From Aplectana chamaeleonis (Eukaryota; Nematoda; Chromadorea; Rhabditida; Cosmocercidae), in assembly GCA_029168955.1 (NCBI GenBank), contig JAPDOI010000290.1, positions 558,001-622,000 of the forward strand: DNA of 64,000 nt, read 5' to 3'. A program made the translations under genes and the position numbers. Below are positions 46,437 through 57,690 of the stretch, piece after piece (positions within the stretch are counted from its first letter, which is position 1; each line of letters starts with the position of its first letter). Below the pieces are notes generated by a model. That model worked only from the letters and a program-made list of their open reading frames with translations, was not told the DNA's origin and searched no databases.

Positions 46437-47335
46437 AAACTCACTTTCGATTTAGTTCCCTTATTATTTCTAGAAATGACTGCCAAGTCAAGGCTTCATA
46501 TTCGGATCGTCTCGGATGAACAAAGAAACGGTGAGGACCTCTGCTCGACGGCGAATTTCCCATGGATAGAAAATCTTGAAAAAGGGATTTAAAAAATTGT
46601 CCTAAATCGGGCAGACTTGGTAGATTAACGACTCCACTTCATCAATGGAGAAACAAACATAATTATAACATGCGAATTTAAATGTTCGCTTGGTTAAGAA
46701 CAAAGCAGTAAAGCAACAAACAGCTGCGACAAAATTAAAACGAGCGTCAAATTAAGTGTTTGGCCTGCAATCCCACACGCTGCGCTCTATTTACGCGCGC
46801 TATTTACGCGCATTTCGTAAATCCCGCGCTCCGACACTGTCGGCGGTCTCCTACGGGAGTCGGCTGGGAGTCCCAGCTTCATCAGCTATAGGACTCCTGT
46901 TTGCCTCATGTAGGAGTCCTATATGTCTCCTGTAGGAGACCGAACCTTGCACGGTAGTTGAACAAAATCTCATTTTGGAGGGAATTTCAAATAACGTGTG
47001 CAAGAATGAAGCCAAACCTGCCTAGTTTTTTTTTGCTCAAACTTAAAGCATGAAGTTCATGCTTCCGCTGACAAACTTGTCAGTGGCAAAGATTACTTAC
47101 TATTACGGATAAAGCCCCAATAGCGACCCTCCTTCAACTCTCATGAAGGAGGGATTTCGATCCTCCAAAGCACCCAATCAATCAATGACGGGTGCGCCTG
47201 TGCGAACCGACGACGGCCAAATCGTCTCCCCACCCTACGCACAGGCGCTTCGGAGGCAGCGCGGGTTTGATCAACCGTTCAACGTGTGTGGTCCCGGTCA
47301 ACTACCGGAGCTGTTTTGTGGTTTAGGTGACCCAA
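46437..47335. other. Non-coding stretch with one short hairpin
   Basis: The perfect 11-bp arms ATAGGACTCCT (46888-46898) and AGGAGTCCTAT (46912-46922) form a hairpin with a 13-nt loop, in a zone repeating TAGGAG/CTCCTA (46845-46945). No gene is recognised. Confidence 0.5.
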
Positions 47336-47519
47336 TCGAAGCGATCTCAGACAAGCCCAAGGACGATCCGCGGCGCTTTTGCAGGATCGTCCGCGGCCGA
47401 CGACCGGACGATCCTTCACCGAAGCCGCGGATGCGCCGGCAATGCGCCGCGGATGCCAGCGCCGCGGATCGTCCTGCAGGCGCCGCGGATCGTCCTGAGA
47501 GCCGCCGCGGACAGTCCTT
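47336..47519. repeat. GCCGCGGA-rich cluster 1
   Basis: Repeated GCGCCGCGGATCGTCC-like units in both orientations over about 180 bp, GC-rich against AT-rich surroundings. A second cluster lies at 49075-49190. The 126-codon open frame through it is not convincing as a gene. Confidence 0.7.
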
Positions 47520-48212
47520 TTGAATATTGTTATCCAGCCCACCCCAACCGACTCATTGGCCGTGGGACAGATTTTGGCATTGGAGTACGCTTTTCGCGCT
47601 AGCATTCCATACTCCTCAGGAAGCCTCAATATCACAATTTTGCAGGATTTCTCCATCGTAAGGGCTAATTTCAGGAGTAGAACAGCTCGACTAACATGCA
47701 TAACTGGTTTCGATAGTTTAGCTGTACAACTGTGACATGTATCGCTGAAGTATTGTGAAAATATTATATTTTATTGCAATCTTTTAGACATCGGTGATGT
47801 ATAATTATGATTATGAACAAATGATTAATGTATGATCATGAGCTTTAAATTCTCGAAATCGAGAGCTCATATTTTATGACTCTTAAGCAACAACTTTGTA
47901 ATATTAGTTTAGACTGAAGACCTGTAACACATAGTTATTGCACAATCAGTTGTTTGTGTTACCATGGGCATGCATTGCAATATGCCATGAACTGAACAAG
48001 TCTACGAATGCACATCGAAACCAGTTCTACATGTAAATTGAGCTGTTCTACCTCTGAAAATAAGTCGTACGGTAGAGCAACCCTGCGAAATTGTGATACT
48101 GATGCTTTCTGAGGAGATAAGAACGCTAGCGCGAAGAGCGTGCAACAATGCCGAAATCTGTCTCACGGCCAATGAGTCGATTGGGGTGGGCGAACTGACT
48201 GTTTCCATCTAT
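47520..48212. mobile_element. Foldback element with about 215-bp arms
   Basis: 47520-47735 and 47998-48212 are inverted copies (shared GACTCATTGGCCGTG, CGCGCTAGC, AGAACAGCTC, ACTGGTTTCGAT) around a 262-bp AT-rich centre. Both arms stay open as short peptides of similar sequence. The differences fall at all codon positions, so this is probably not coding. Confidence 0.8.
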
Positions 48213-48457
48213 TTGGGAGTGGTGCTCTACTAGAATATCCCACTCGATGGAAACAGAGTTCATGTACTGTGCTTCTCTGCGTCAAATTCCCCTCCGCAAT
48301 TGCGTATTGAGACGCTTCGCGGCCGCACGCGCTCGAGCCGGACGATATTCCGGCGCCGTAGCCGATAAGCTGATTGTAGGTGTTTTTTTCATTTTCTTCA
48401 ATTTTCTTGGCTTCTGTGACCAAACCCGTCCTTCTGTGTTTCTTCATATATTAAAGT

Positions 48458-48890
48458 ATTATATCTACATGCACACCAATTGTATCCTTCCAGATGGCTC
48501 CGCAACAACTTCTAGGGGAGAAAAAATTCACGGTGGTAGGTAATTTTTCATTTTCACGTTTATTTTTGTAATTCTCTCTTTTTGTTTTCCTTCCTTACAT
48601 TCCAGTGATTTATATGATTGTTTGGTTTTCTAGGGTAGATCTGGTTTCATGCCGAAATCGATCAAAGTCGGTATCAAACCGGAACTATTCTTGAAAAAAC
48701 ATGAGGAGAATTACCAAACCAAACAATCATGAAAATTATTTGAATGAGAAAAAAAACAAAATCAGAGGAGAATCTCAAAAATGAACGAGAATATGAGAAT
48801 TTACTTACCATCGGGAATTTTTTCTGCCCTAGAAGTTGTTGCGATGGCACCTAGAAAGAATAATTAGCGTGCATGTAGATATAACGGTTT
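48458..48890. mobile_element. Second long palindrome
   Basis: The left arm (CTACATGCACACCAATTG ... GCAACAACTTCTAGGGGAG) pairs with the right arm ending at 48890 (CTGCCCTAGAAGTTGTTGC ... GTGCATGTAG). The centre is near 48665, between TGATTGTTTGGT and ACCAAACAATCA. It is non-coding. Confidence 0.75.
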
Positions 48891-49074
48891 GAAGAAGTTA
48901 CAAATACGATAAAGTCGAAGTCAGCGGCTGGAAAATTGTCTAAGACTGCGGGGAATGAGGTGGTGGAGTCGTTCAATCCAAAAACAACTCAAAAATATAT
49001 GTGGCTGCTTTTCATCGATCAGTATTGAGATGGTGGAGTGGCGGTGCGCCCCGGAGCCACCCCCTCGAGAACAA

Positions 49075-49190
49075 ACAGCGCCGCGGATCGGCCGTTTGAC
49101 CGTCCCACTATCAATCGTGCCGCGGATCAGCCGCCAAGCGCCGCGGACGGTCCGGAAAGCTCATCTGCCGCCGCGGACGAGCCGTGAGTT
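49075..49190. repeat. GCCGCGGA-rich cluster 2
   Basis: At least four GCCGCGGA occurrences in about 115 bp, similar to cluster 1, close to the inverted repeat starting at 49206. Confidence 0.65.
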
Positions 49191-50072
49191 TGTCTGAGAT
49201 GGTGGGGCTTAATCCTCGCAGACGCCTCGGTCATCGGGACTCACGCGTCAAATAAACTGCTCGTGGTGTAGGTGCACACAACGCAAATGAATTTACGCGC
49301 AAATTTGCTGATGTTTTTGCAGAATAGCTGATTTTCAAATTCAAATTTATTACACGCGCCTACGCACGCGTGATATGAGAAAACAGTCGTCGTGATTTCA
49401 AAAACAACGAGGCGCCGTAATTTCAAAAACTACAAAGGTATTGTTAATGAAAATACATTTAGAACACCACTGATTCCTGTTGCGTCACCGGCTTACCACA
49501 GGTTTGAAGCCAAAATACGTGGATAAACTTGTAATTTCTTACTTAAGCTTAGATAATCCAATCCCGACCAACCGTGAGGAAATGCCGCCTAGTCTGGAAG
49601 CAATGGGTAGAAAACTCTAACAGATTCAATTCCACCAAACCATTTAAAATTTAAAAACTAAATACAAACTATTTCTCTTCGGAGCAGTAAGCGTGTCTAG
49701 ATGCAGCCTCTTAGTCATAAGACAGCCCTCTGGAATTGCGCAGCTACTTTGAACCATTTCTAGTTTTTCTTTTTCGATGATTATCCGCGGCGCATAAACG
49801 CAAGCCCCTACTCCAACAAAGAACTGACGTGAATCTCATGTTTTGGTCAGAAGCTACCGATCATTGAATTAATTTCTTAGCAGCATAAATGGTTTGTGGG
49901 TTTCAGTGCTTCGGTCGCTCTTGAGCGAAAGTAAATGTAATCCGCAAATGTTCTTAACCCTCTGTAATGCAAATGACAGCACACAGTTTCCATATCGCAA
50001 GTTGGTTACCATATTTCTCAGCTTCGTAGACGTTGAAGGCTACCTTCGCCAAGTATTTCATTATTGATATTA

Positions 50073-50190
50073 TCTTCTTCTTCTTTGCAGCCACAGAGAG
50101 GAGTTCTGTCATAGGTTCAGAAACTCGGCCACTAGCACTGGGTTTGTCCACAGATCCATTGTCGTCAATGTAGTCGGTCTCTTCGGGCTC
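50073..50190 (-). mobile_element. L: 118-bp 3' fragment of the A-H retrotransposon family
   Basis: The GAA tail, TATGAC and the last codons of the zinc-tail region match H and G (33660-33770; 40404-40515) up to CGGTC(T)CTTCGGGC. This is a severely 5'-truncated insertion. Confidence 0.9.
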
Positions 50191-50229
50191 AGGGGGGAGA
50201 ATACGAATTTAATGTCCATTTGTCGATTT

Positions 50230-50600
50230 TCGGAATACTAAGGTAGGCTTAGCCCCCTAAATGGCACGGTACCTACCGTAACCTAGAGTAAACAATAGAA
50301 TTTCGACAAACGGACCTCAGATTCGTGATCGATATCCTAGATTACCCTGCATGCAAGCTTTGAGCCGAATCCGAATTTTTTTCAGAACGCCCTAAACATT
50401 TATAGGGGTTCCATTTACCTTGCCCCAAGGCTTTGAAAAACGCGTGTAACTTTTTTCAGAGTGGATTTAGGCGGTTGCGAAGATCAAAATCGGATTCTAC
50501 GCTAAAAACAGTTCCAAAAAAGTACATTTCATGCGGAATCGCCAGACTGACTAAAAGTAGTTCCCTTGTTAGTGAATCACTTCAACTGTGTTCCGTGTTG
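50230..50600. repeat. Dispersed repeat with TTTCGACAAACGGACC
   Basis: 50306-50420 aligns with 54037-54160 (TTTCGACAAAC-GACC-CAGATTCGT ... CCCTAGAATACCC-type sequence) in the same orientation. A weaker match lies near 56655-56720. Function unknown. Confidence 0.55.
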
Positions 50601-50849
50601 GTAAATACAAGATTGTTGCTTTTCGTAGCCTAAACTTTATTCTGCAGAAAATCTGGCTGCAAAGCTGTTTCAGATCCTAATTGGTCTAGGAAGAACGAAG
50701 ATCCTAGAAATGGCGAGATGGGAATATTTTAGAAAGTTGCGCGTAAATGCGTTTGTGTTGTGTGCACCTACACCACAAGCAGTTTATTTGACGCGTGAGT
50801 TTCGATGACCGAGGCGTCTGTGAGGATTAAGCCTTATGGTGGTTGATGG

Positions 50850-52285
50850 TGGGAAACGTTTCTGCTTCTTGTTCGTAAGAAGCAAGCGGAAGCTGCTAAA
50901 AACAAAGTGTCCTTTTCAAAATATGAATATATTCAAAAAATCTAGATGGAAACAGTAATTTTCCGACCCAAAGTGTGTGTTTCCTACATGAAGTCAGCAC
51001 GCGATGAACGGAATGAAATTTAATTCCGAAAAAGAGGATAAGAACCGATTTTTTTTTGAAGAAACTAGCCGAAAAACAGAAGGTTCTAACTTATTTCAAG
51101 TAAAAACCCACTACGATCCGAACTGTGATGTTGTCTAAAACCCGGAAATGCTTCCAGAATTCACCTACACACTATCCATCCTCCTAAAAGACGGAATCGT
51201 TTCTCAAAACGCCCTAACTACCTCAGATAAGTCTGGAAAACAATTATATAATCTTTTCTCTGCAAAAGTACTTCAAAAATCAGCGGCCAAAATTATGTAA
51301 TGCCTCAGAAGTGAAAAGTTTGCGGAAAAATCAGCGAGATGTTATTAGCAATTTGAATTTGACAGAATTCCAGATAAAACCTAGGTTATGAAATAAGACG
51401 AGGTTTGTTGTGAAATGGAGAATATGTCTGCAGTTGTGTTTTCGATGCCAATAAAAACTAGTTAAAGGCAGTGTTCACGATAATTTGTGATGTTCAGCTT
51501 CTTAGAAATTAACGGGCGAGAGGGTCCTCTGAACATGGCCCTTGGCAAAGGTTGCTGGTGAGAACTTCAGAGTAGGAAACTTTTGAGGCTCGGAGAAACT
51601 GCGATGTTTAATCAGAATGCAGGACGGAACTTGGTAATCAGAAGGTAGCCCAGCGTTCAAAAAGGCCTAGCAATTCGTATTTTGTCACTCGGCTGAGGAC
51701 TGAAAAGTGGAAGCTTAGAAACGGGTAAATCACTAAATGCAGAAATCAAAGCTGTAATGGTACAGAAAAATATGGATAGAAGCGTCCTTAGCTTCACAAG
51801 GGTTTGCTTATTGAGGAGTCATCCCACTTCACCCGATTTGCTCACCTTGGACTTCATAAAGACAAATACAATTGTAATAACGCTGAGAACAATGGAAATT
51901 TCGTAACGAACAGCTGAAAATTCGAGCTTTTCCAAAAACATCTGTCTAAATTCGCTGCGCTAGTGGAATGGTTGTCACCGCTCGAATGCTCCGTGAGGAG
52001 AGGAGTTCATAGAATACTTCATAAACTCTAGCAAGCATATTTTACAAAAGTTATAATACTTTGGAGAATTGGGGTTATGGAGGACCAGTCATTGTGGGCT
52101 CTGAAAGCGCGTATAAAAATGTCCCCACAGAAGAAGTGCGTTTGGGCTGAAAATACGTTTTTTTTTCTAGAATAAAGGCTGACAATTTTGATAAAAGTCT
52201 ATACTGCTATATATTGTTGAAATCCTCTCGTTTAGGGTAATCCAAAAATTTCTTCGAAATTGATTTTGGGCCACTCTGAAGCGAG
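50850..52285. other. AT-rich non-coding stretch
   Basis: No open frame of interest. At 51463 a TTAAAGGCAGTGTTCACGAT sequence marks one terminus of the M1/M2 MITE family. The matching opposite end is not found nearby. Confidence 0.4.
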
Positions 52286-52289
52286 TTAT

Positions 52290-52470
52290 GACAAAGCGGC
52301 CCTTTCTCTGAGAGAACTGCCCGCAATCGTACCGCAAACGTACCGCAATCGTGCCTCTGCGGCGCCGGCTGGCACCGCAGAGGCACTATTGCGGTACGAT
52401 TGCGGGCAGATACGACCTTGCCGCAATAGACCCGCAATCGTACCGCAATAGCGCCTTCGTCTCAGCTTTG
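52290..52470. repeat. CCGCAATCGTACCGCAAT palindrome cluster 1
   Basis: It begins CTCTGAGAGAACTG and consists of repeated, inverted CCGCAAT/ATTGCGG words around CTGCGGCGCCGGC. A related cluster lies at 55465-55640 in opposite orientation. It is probably a GC-rich foldback or MITE. Confidence 0.7.
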
Positions 52471-53480
52471 GCGCTCCTGCTAAGCCTATAATTTTGTTTC
52501 CAAGCCATTTCTGCAATCACCAAGTCAATATTGACCGCGTCTTCTTGATTCATACACAATTTCTACTGAATAAAATATCTTCCCGTGGCCCATAGATTTA
52601 ATTCACTTTCAGTAGCATTATCCACACACTGGACGCCAAAGAATCGGCTGTCTAAACCACGAATACGTGCTATGTAGTTACGTTGGCACTATAGTTCACG
52701 AGAAAGCACAGCTACATGGTACTACATGCGGCTATTTGCCCCTACAAATCTCTTCTCCGCTGAACTTGTTGCTATTTTGAAAGTCTATTTACTTTTGGTA
52801 TGGAACGATCACACTCAATTTTTTTGTCACAGCAGAATTAATAAAATTTTTATTTTTTCCACAGGGTAATTCAGGTCTATCCGAATGAGACTGCTCGCCC
52901 ACGCGGCCGGTAGGCGTGTTGACCGGCCGCCGCGAAGGTTTTTTTGGATTCGTGAATAGATTACCACGAATATCAGACAAATTGGGAACAATATTCCAGT
53001 TAACTGTATCTCAGTCGTCGGTCAACTCGTCTGAAAAATGCTTTCGTGAGGCCTAGTGCATACTTATCGCCACGAGCGACGCGACCTAAGGCTTGTCATC
53101 TATATCGACCGAAAGTCGATATTGCTTGTCATCTATATCGACCGAAAGTATGCACAGTCGCGATCGCGCAACACGGGAAGTATGCACTAGGTTTGATGTG
53201 TGCTCGTTGCGCAGGCTGACCGCGTGGGTGGAGAGTCTCATTCGGACAGGCTTAAGTAATCAGTGGGTGTCGTCTGAAAGTGAGGAAATCTCTGGTAAGA
53301 GAGCAGAGAGTGATTAGATTTGACATCATCCAAGTGGAGTGAATATTCAACTTAATGAAGGGAACTTAGGGGGGGGGGCAGCAACCAAAGAAGAGTAAAC
53401 CTTCACTTGCAACACCTAATTAATATACCGGATTTTCTATTCTAAAGGTTCATGCACTTCTAATCCTCAGGCCTCTATTT
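52471..53480. other. Non-coding with transposon-end-like pieces
   Basis: 52878-52975 (TCCGAATGAGACTGC...CGCGGCCGG) resembles the reverse complement of 57840-57925 and of 53205-53260. At 53096-53148, CATCTATATCGACCGAAAGT occurs twice in tandem. CCTAGTGCATACTT (53053-53066) is inverted at 53178-53191. Confidence 0.45.
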
Positions 53481-53484
53481 TAGA

Positions 53485-53924
53485 TGTACAATACCGCCGC
53501 TATCCAAGGGAAAAAATGGGCGAAATTTGCAAAGTGGGCAACTAAACCGTCTTTCGACCACAACTCACCTCAAAGTGCTCCGTTTTCAATATCGAAGACG
53601 CTGAAATGTACAGCATGTCGTGATCTAGCCGATAGTGTGATAATATTTCGCGAAATTTGAGAGCAACATTATTTTTCAAGGCGGAATACATTTTCATTTT
53701 GACCATGCTAGAGATCGCGTGCGGTTGTTTTTAATCGAATGGGCTCATTATCATGTGATAACCTTATCAAATTCATAACTAACTTCATATTAAAAAAGCG
53801 TTTTCATTGAACATTTTGGTCCTTTCGAGATTAAAAACGGAGCACTTTGAGGAGTGTTGGGGTCGAAAGACGCTTTAGTTGCCCACTTTGCCCATTTTTC
53901 CCTTGGATAGCGGCGGTATTGTAC
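53485..53924. mobile_element. Foldback element with about 110-bp arms
   Basis: 53485-53600 and about 53823-53924 are inverted copies (GTACAATACCGCCGCTATCC, AAAGTGGGCAACTAAA, CAAAGTGCTCCGTTTT) around a 220-bp centre. The flanks on the right repeat AGGTGTACTTC. It is non-coding. Confidence 0.8.
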
Positions 53925-54169
53925 TTCGATTAGAGGTGTATGTACTTCAAATAGAGGGTGTACTTCTAATTCTCAGAGACCCGTCTTTTTGGTGTACCTC
54001 TATGACAGGTGTACTTCTAATAGGAGGTGTATTTCTAGCATTTCGACAAACAGACCCCAGATTCGTTTTCAGCACCCTAGAATACCCTTACATACAAGTT
54101 TTGAGCAAATCCGATTTCTTTTTCAAAACATCCCAAATAACTCCTGATGATACCCTTACCTTATCGTGA

Positions 54170-55059
54170 AATTTTAGCAAAGCTCATAGCTCAGCGGGGT
54201 CAGCGTATCTGCGCGTGGGGAAAGCCACCCTCACTGCCAGGTCCACGATGTCATTTAAACGGGGAATCGCTAAAATTTTACTGAAGTTTTAGATATGCTT
54301 GTAATTCAAAGTTTTCTGAATTTTTCGCGACTTTTTCTAGCGTCTGTCTTATACGACGTACTCAATGACTGAATGAACTTCTTGGAACCAGCAGCTTGGG
54401 GCGTGGTACTGCAAAGTTTTACTATAGACAAGAGATACTGACATACGTTTCGTTTCCGCAGATCCGACCTACGCTTTGTAAACTTTGCTTGTGAGATGGT
54501 CATTCGTTTTTCAAAATCCGATTTAAAGGCAGTGCTCATGATGAGAAAATTGCCCGTTTTTCGCAGGAAAGTAAACTTTGGGTTCTTCTGAGAATAGTGG
54601 GGATGGAAGTAACTCGAAAAACGGTCAGGAATTGTGTGAAAATCTCGTGAACCAGTCGACCCATTGGATCACCCCGCCCAAGCCATATGGCAGTTGTCCA
54701 TAGTTTGTAGTGCCATACTCTTTATTCCTGGAAATTGTAAGATCTAAACATGAGCATTCAACTTTCTTAAATTTTCAAGAGTTTCTGGTATACGAAACAG
54801 AAAGCAAAGTCACTTACCTAAAAATTTCAAAGCTCAAAACAATTTGCGACGTTTGGTTTGACGTTTTGTCCGCAGTGCGCAGAACACACCAACAGGCGTA
54901 AATAAATAATAAATTGTTTTTTTAAGAACTTTTTTATTCGGCTTTCAAAAGTTCTATAGAGACGTTACCCAATAATCCTCTACATCGAGAACTCGCCCAC
55001 TGAGAAACATAGAAAACTAGAATACGGCTTTCTATCGTGGACACAGCCTCTAAAAAGTT
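54170..55059. other. Non-coding stretch with a MITE end
   Basis: 54528-54545 (TTTAAAGGCAGTGCTCATG) resembles the M-family terminus. No gene is recognised. Confidence 0.35.
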
Positions 55060-55494
55060 TTGAAAAAAATCTGCTTATCCCTGGAAGCACACGCGAGAGA
55101 ACTATGGGACCTCGGCTTGGTACAGAATGTGCATATTATGGAATTCAAGTTCATGAAATCAGGTAAATGTGGTCGAATGTGCTCAAAAAATTCAAAAACT
55201 CAAAACTCAAAAAGCTTCTTAAGTTCAAGAAATGATTCTAAACTTTCACGCAAAAAAATGATTCAAAACTTCGTCAACATCAACGCTTATAGGACTGAAG
55301 AGGATGAATGCATCAGTGTTTCCCTAAGAGAGGAAATGAATTTTGAGAAAAGCAAGAGGCACGCTTTCGTTCCAAAAGAACTGAAAGACGAAGACGAGTG
55401 GATGAGAAACGTGGCAAGTCGGGTTGAGTGGATCGATAAATGGCATGGCTGGCTTCAGCGGCACTGTGATTTTGCCGCAGTAGCTCCGCAATAG
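55060..55494 (+). CDS. Possible coding exon of unknown function
   Basis: A 144-codon open frame, the longest in the window not derived from a mobile element or repeat. The second half has protein-like composition (VSLREEMNFEKSKRHAFVPKELKDEDEWMRNVASRVEWIDKWHGW). The first ATG follows a run of A. The end runs into the GC-rich cluster at 55465, so the C-terminus is not original. A GTAAATG donor-like site lies at 55163. I recognise no family. It could be an old gene or element fragment, or chance. Confidence 0.25.
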   Translation: MKKICLSLEAHARELWDLGLVQNVHIMEFKFMKSGKCGRMCSKNSKTQNSKSFLSSRNDSKLSRKKMIQNFVNINAYRTEEDECISVSLREEMNFEKSKRHAFVPKELKDEDEWMRNVASRVEWIDKWHGWLQRHCDFAAVAPQ

Positions 55495-55640
55495 TACCGC
55501 AATCATTGCGGCGCTATTGCGGTATTTGACACAAGTGCGAGCCCACTGCATCGTCATTGCGGTACGACTGCGGAACTATGGGGACTGCGGCACGATTGCG
55601 GTACTACAGCGGCCAGTTCTCTCAGAGTTGTGCGCGCGAA
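55465..55640. repeat. CCGCAAT palindrome cluster 2
   Basis: Repeated ATTGCGG/CCGCAAT words ending CAGTTCTCTCAGAG, the reverse complement of the start of cluster 1. It probably belongs to the same element family. Confidence 0.7.
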
Positions 55641-55689
55641 AAACGCTGCAAAATGTCGTTTTTGCAAAAAATATGCGCGGTACTGCATA

Positions 55690-56000
55690 CTTCGGCGATT
55701 CGACAAAATTTTCGAATAATCAAGTTTCCGACGAACTCGATTTTTCAAAATTTCGAATAGTCGAATTTTCGATTAACCCGATTTTTCAGAATTTCGAATA
55801 ATCGAGTTTTCGAGTAACTCAGCTTTTCAAAATTTCGAAGAATCGAGTTTTCGAAAAAATCGATTTTGCGAAATTTCTGATAATCGTGTTTCGACTTACT
55901 CGACTTTTCGAAATTTCGAATAATGGAGTAGTCGAATTGACTCGAATTTTCGAATAATTGAATGGTCAAGTCTTTGCCTAACTCAATTTTTGCAAATTTC
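55690..56000. repeat. TCGAATAATCGA-rich tandem zone
   Basis: About ten imperfect repeats of AATTTCGAATAATCGAGTTTTCGA type with spacing of about 25-60 bp. They recall the subterminal repeats of T1 but have a different consensus. No TIR pair is seen around them. Confidence 0.6.
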
Positions 56001-56837
56001 ATCAATTGAACTTCTAAAACACTTTATTTCGACTGTTTTAATCGAATTACATATTTTTTTGTTCTCGAATAAGGAGAATACCGCGTTCGACCATCGACGT
56101 TTCCCCGATGCTCCATCGCGGAACCGATCCCAGAGCTATCGCGGGACGATCGCGAGATCCTGTCAGCCTCCACCCCTTATCGTACTGCGTCGTATCATGC
56201 CGTCTCGGTGTTTCATCCGAAAGATCGTTGCCTATCTGATCAACATAAAGCTATAAGGTATCTGTCCGTGCCCTATTTCTCTCCGCTTTACAAATCTGCA
56301 CAACGTGAGAGAGCTGGGCCGCGGGGGAACGATCAAGGTAGCATAATGGTACGAGCACGGGATTGACCACGGATGGGTCGATCGGGTAATTTTGCGGAAC
56401 GGAGGCGGATCGCGGAGCAAGAGGGAGGCGAGCACGGCACAATCGCGGTACTAGCGCGAAGGATGCTCTCACAAGCAAACTACTATTAGTTCACCGAGCC
56501 AATCCGGTTAAAAAGTACTTTCCCAGAATCGTTTTTGACGTAGATCCGAGCGTGCTATTGTCAGCTGCCTTCATCCACTCTTAAAAAAGTTTTAGGCGTT
56601 TTTCGCCAGAGTTCAGCACCCGTTGTACGCTCTAATACTCGTTTTAGTCAATGGAAAATGTTGACTCGGACCTCATAATCGTGTTCAGCGCTCAAAACAA
56701 CCCCCTGTTCCAAGTTCAAGTGAGAGCCTATTTTCCGAACTTTGCGCAAAGAGGCTGCGTTTTCCACTTAGACGGGTTTCGCGCTGAGCGTTTATTTATA
56801 TCAATTTTAGGGCTCTGAAAGCGTTTAAAGTTATGTG

Positions 56838-57323
56838 CCTTTAAAGGCACAGGACACCCAAAAAATTATTTTTTAGATTACATGCTTATCTTGGAGAGAG
56901 TCACACGCTGATCACAGTGGTATCTCTGGAATCGTCCTAGACCCCCTTTGAACAGAGTTATGGATCTTCAAAAACGCCAAGATTTTGAGGGTGAAAAATT
57001 GGTGGACGAGTTGTCTCAGGTCTGTATTTCTCTTCATTCGCAATCGTTGAGTGAGAGAAAGCCAGAATAAGGAGACAGCCCGGTAATGAACTGAAGAACG
57101 ACGACTTGTTGAAATTCATCCATCCCTCGAGCCGCTATCGAGGTCGAAAATCTGTTAGGGGGTCGGGCCTGTGGTGGTGAGTGAAGGGGGTCGGGCCTGT
57201 GGTGGTCGCTCATATCTCGCCTATTTGGAGGAATTGAGATCTGGCATTTGGCAAGTGTTATACAGGAGGGGTCTTCTACACAATTACTCGAAAATCTCAA
57301 AATTCATATCTGAGGGTGTACTG
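56838..57323. mobile_element. MITE M4, diverged relative of M2/M3
   Basis: It starts GTGCCTTTAAAGGCACAGG and ends TGTGCCTTTAAAGG. The interior shares ordered blocks with M2 and M3 (TCTCTGGAATCGTCCTAGACC, GGTGGACGAGTTGTC). The block GGTCGGGCCTGTGGTGG occurs twice at 57170-57210. Confidence 0.6.
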
Positions 57324-57690
57324 TGCCTTTAAAGGCAGTGTTCACGATAAAAATCGTTTTTCTGTTTTTCCGTCTATCTTGAAAACGGTCCCATGCTGAT
57401 TTCAATGATGTCTCTGGAATTGTACAAGACCTTCTGGGAACGGAGTTATGGTCCCTCAAAAGTTGAGCTAGGGAAGCATGGTGGACGAGTTGTCCGAGAC
57501 TTGTAACTTCCGTCTATTGCAGCCGATGTATGCGAGCCGACCTGAGTAGAGAGAGAAGTTGAGAATGAAAGGAAGAACGGGGCTATTGATCGGAAACCAT
57601 CGCTCATCTCACGATTTCAAACCCAAAGCATACTTTACTGTTCAAAAAAAAAGAACAACTTTTCCATCGTGAATACTGCCTTTAATTCCT
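57324..57690. mobile_element. MITE M2
   Basis: TTTAAAGGCAGTGTTCACGA at the left and TCGTGAATACTGCCTTTAA at the right are near-perfect inverted repeats. The interior aligns with M3 along its length (GGTGGACGAGTTGTCCGAG, CTTGTAACTTCCGTCT). It is non-coding. Confidence 0.85.

Larger units (their letters stand above)
49206..50834. mobile_element. Inverted-repeat-bounded segment, 1.6 kb
   Basis: 49206-49300 and 50740-50834 are inverted copies (GGCTTAATCCTCGCAGACGC, ACGCGTCAAATAAACTGC, GGTGTAGGTGCACACAAC). The interior holds retrotransposon fragment L and a dispersed repeat. No transposase is seen. It may be a DNA transposon or a foldback whose loop has acquired insertions. Confidence 0.65.

Noticed and set aside
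47143..47523. 126-codon frame through the GC-rich cluster
   Set aside because: Composition follows the repeated GCCGCGGA word; the opposite strand is equally open.
47520..48208. Paired similar peptides encoded in the two foldback arms
   Set aside because: Similarity follows from the inverted DNA repeat; differences occur at all codon positions, with no sign of protein constraint.
54183..54250. tRNA-like stretch (TAGCTCAGCGGGGTCAGCG)
   Set aside because: Resembles a D-arm, but no matching acceptor stem, anticodon arm or GGTTCGA-type T-loop can be folded.
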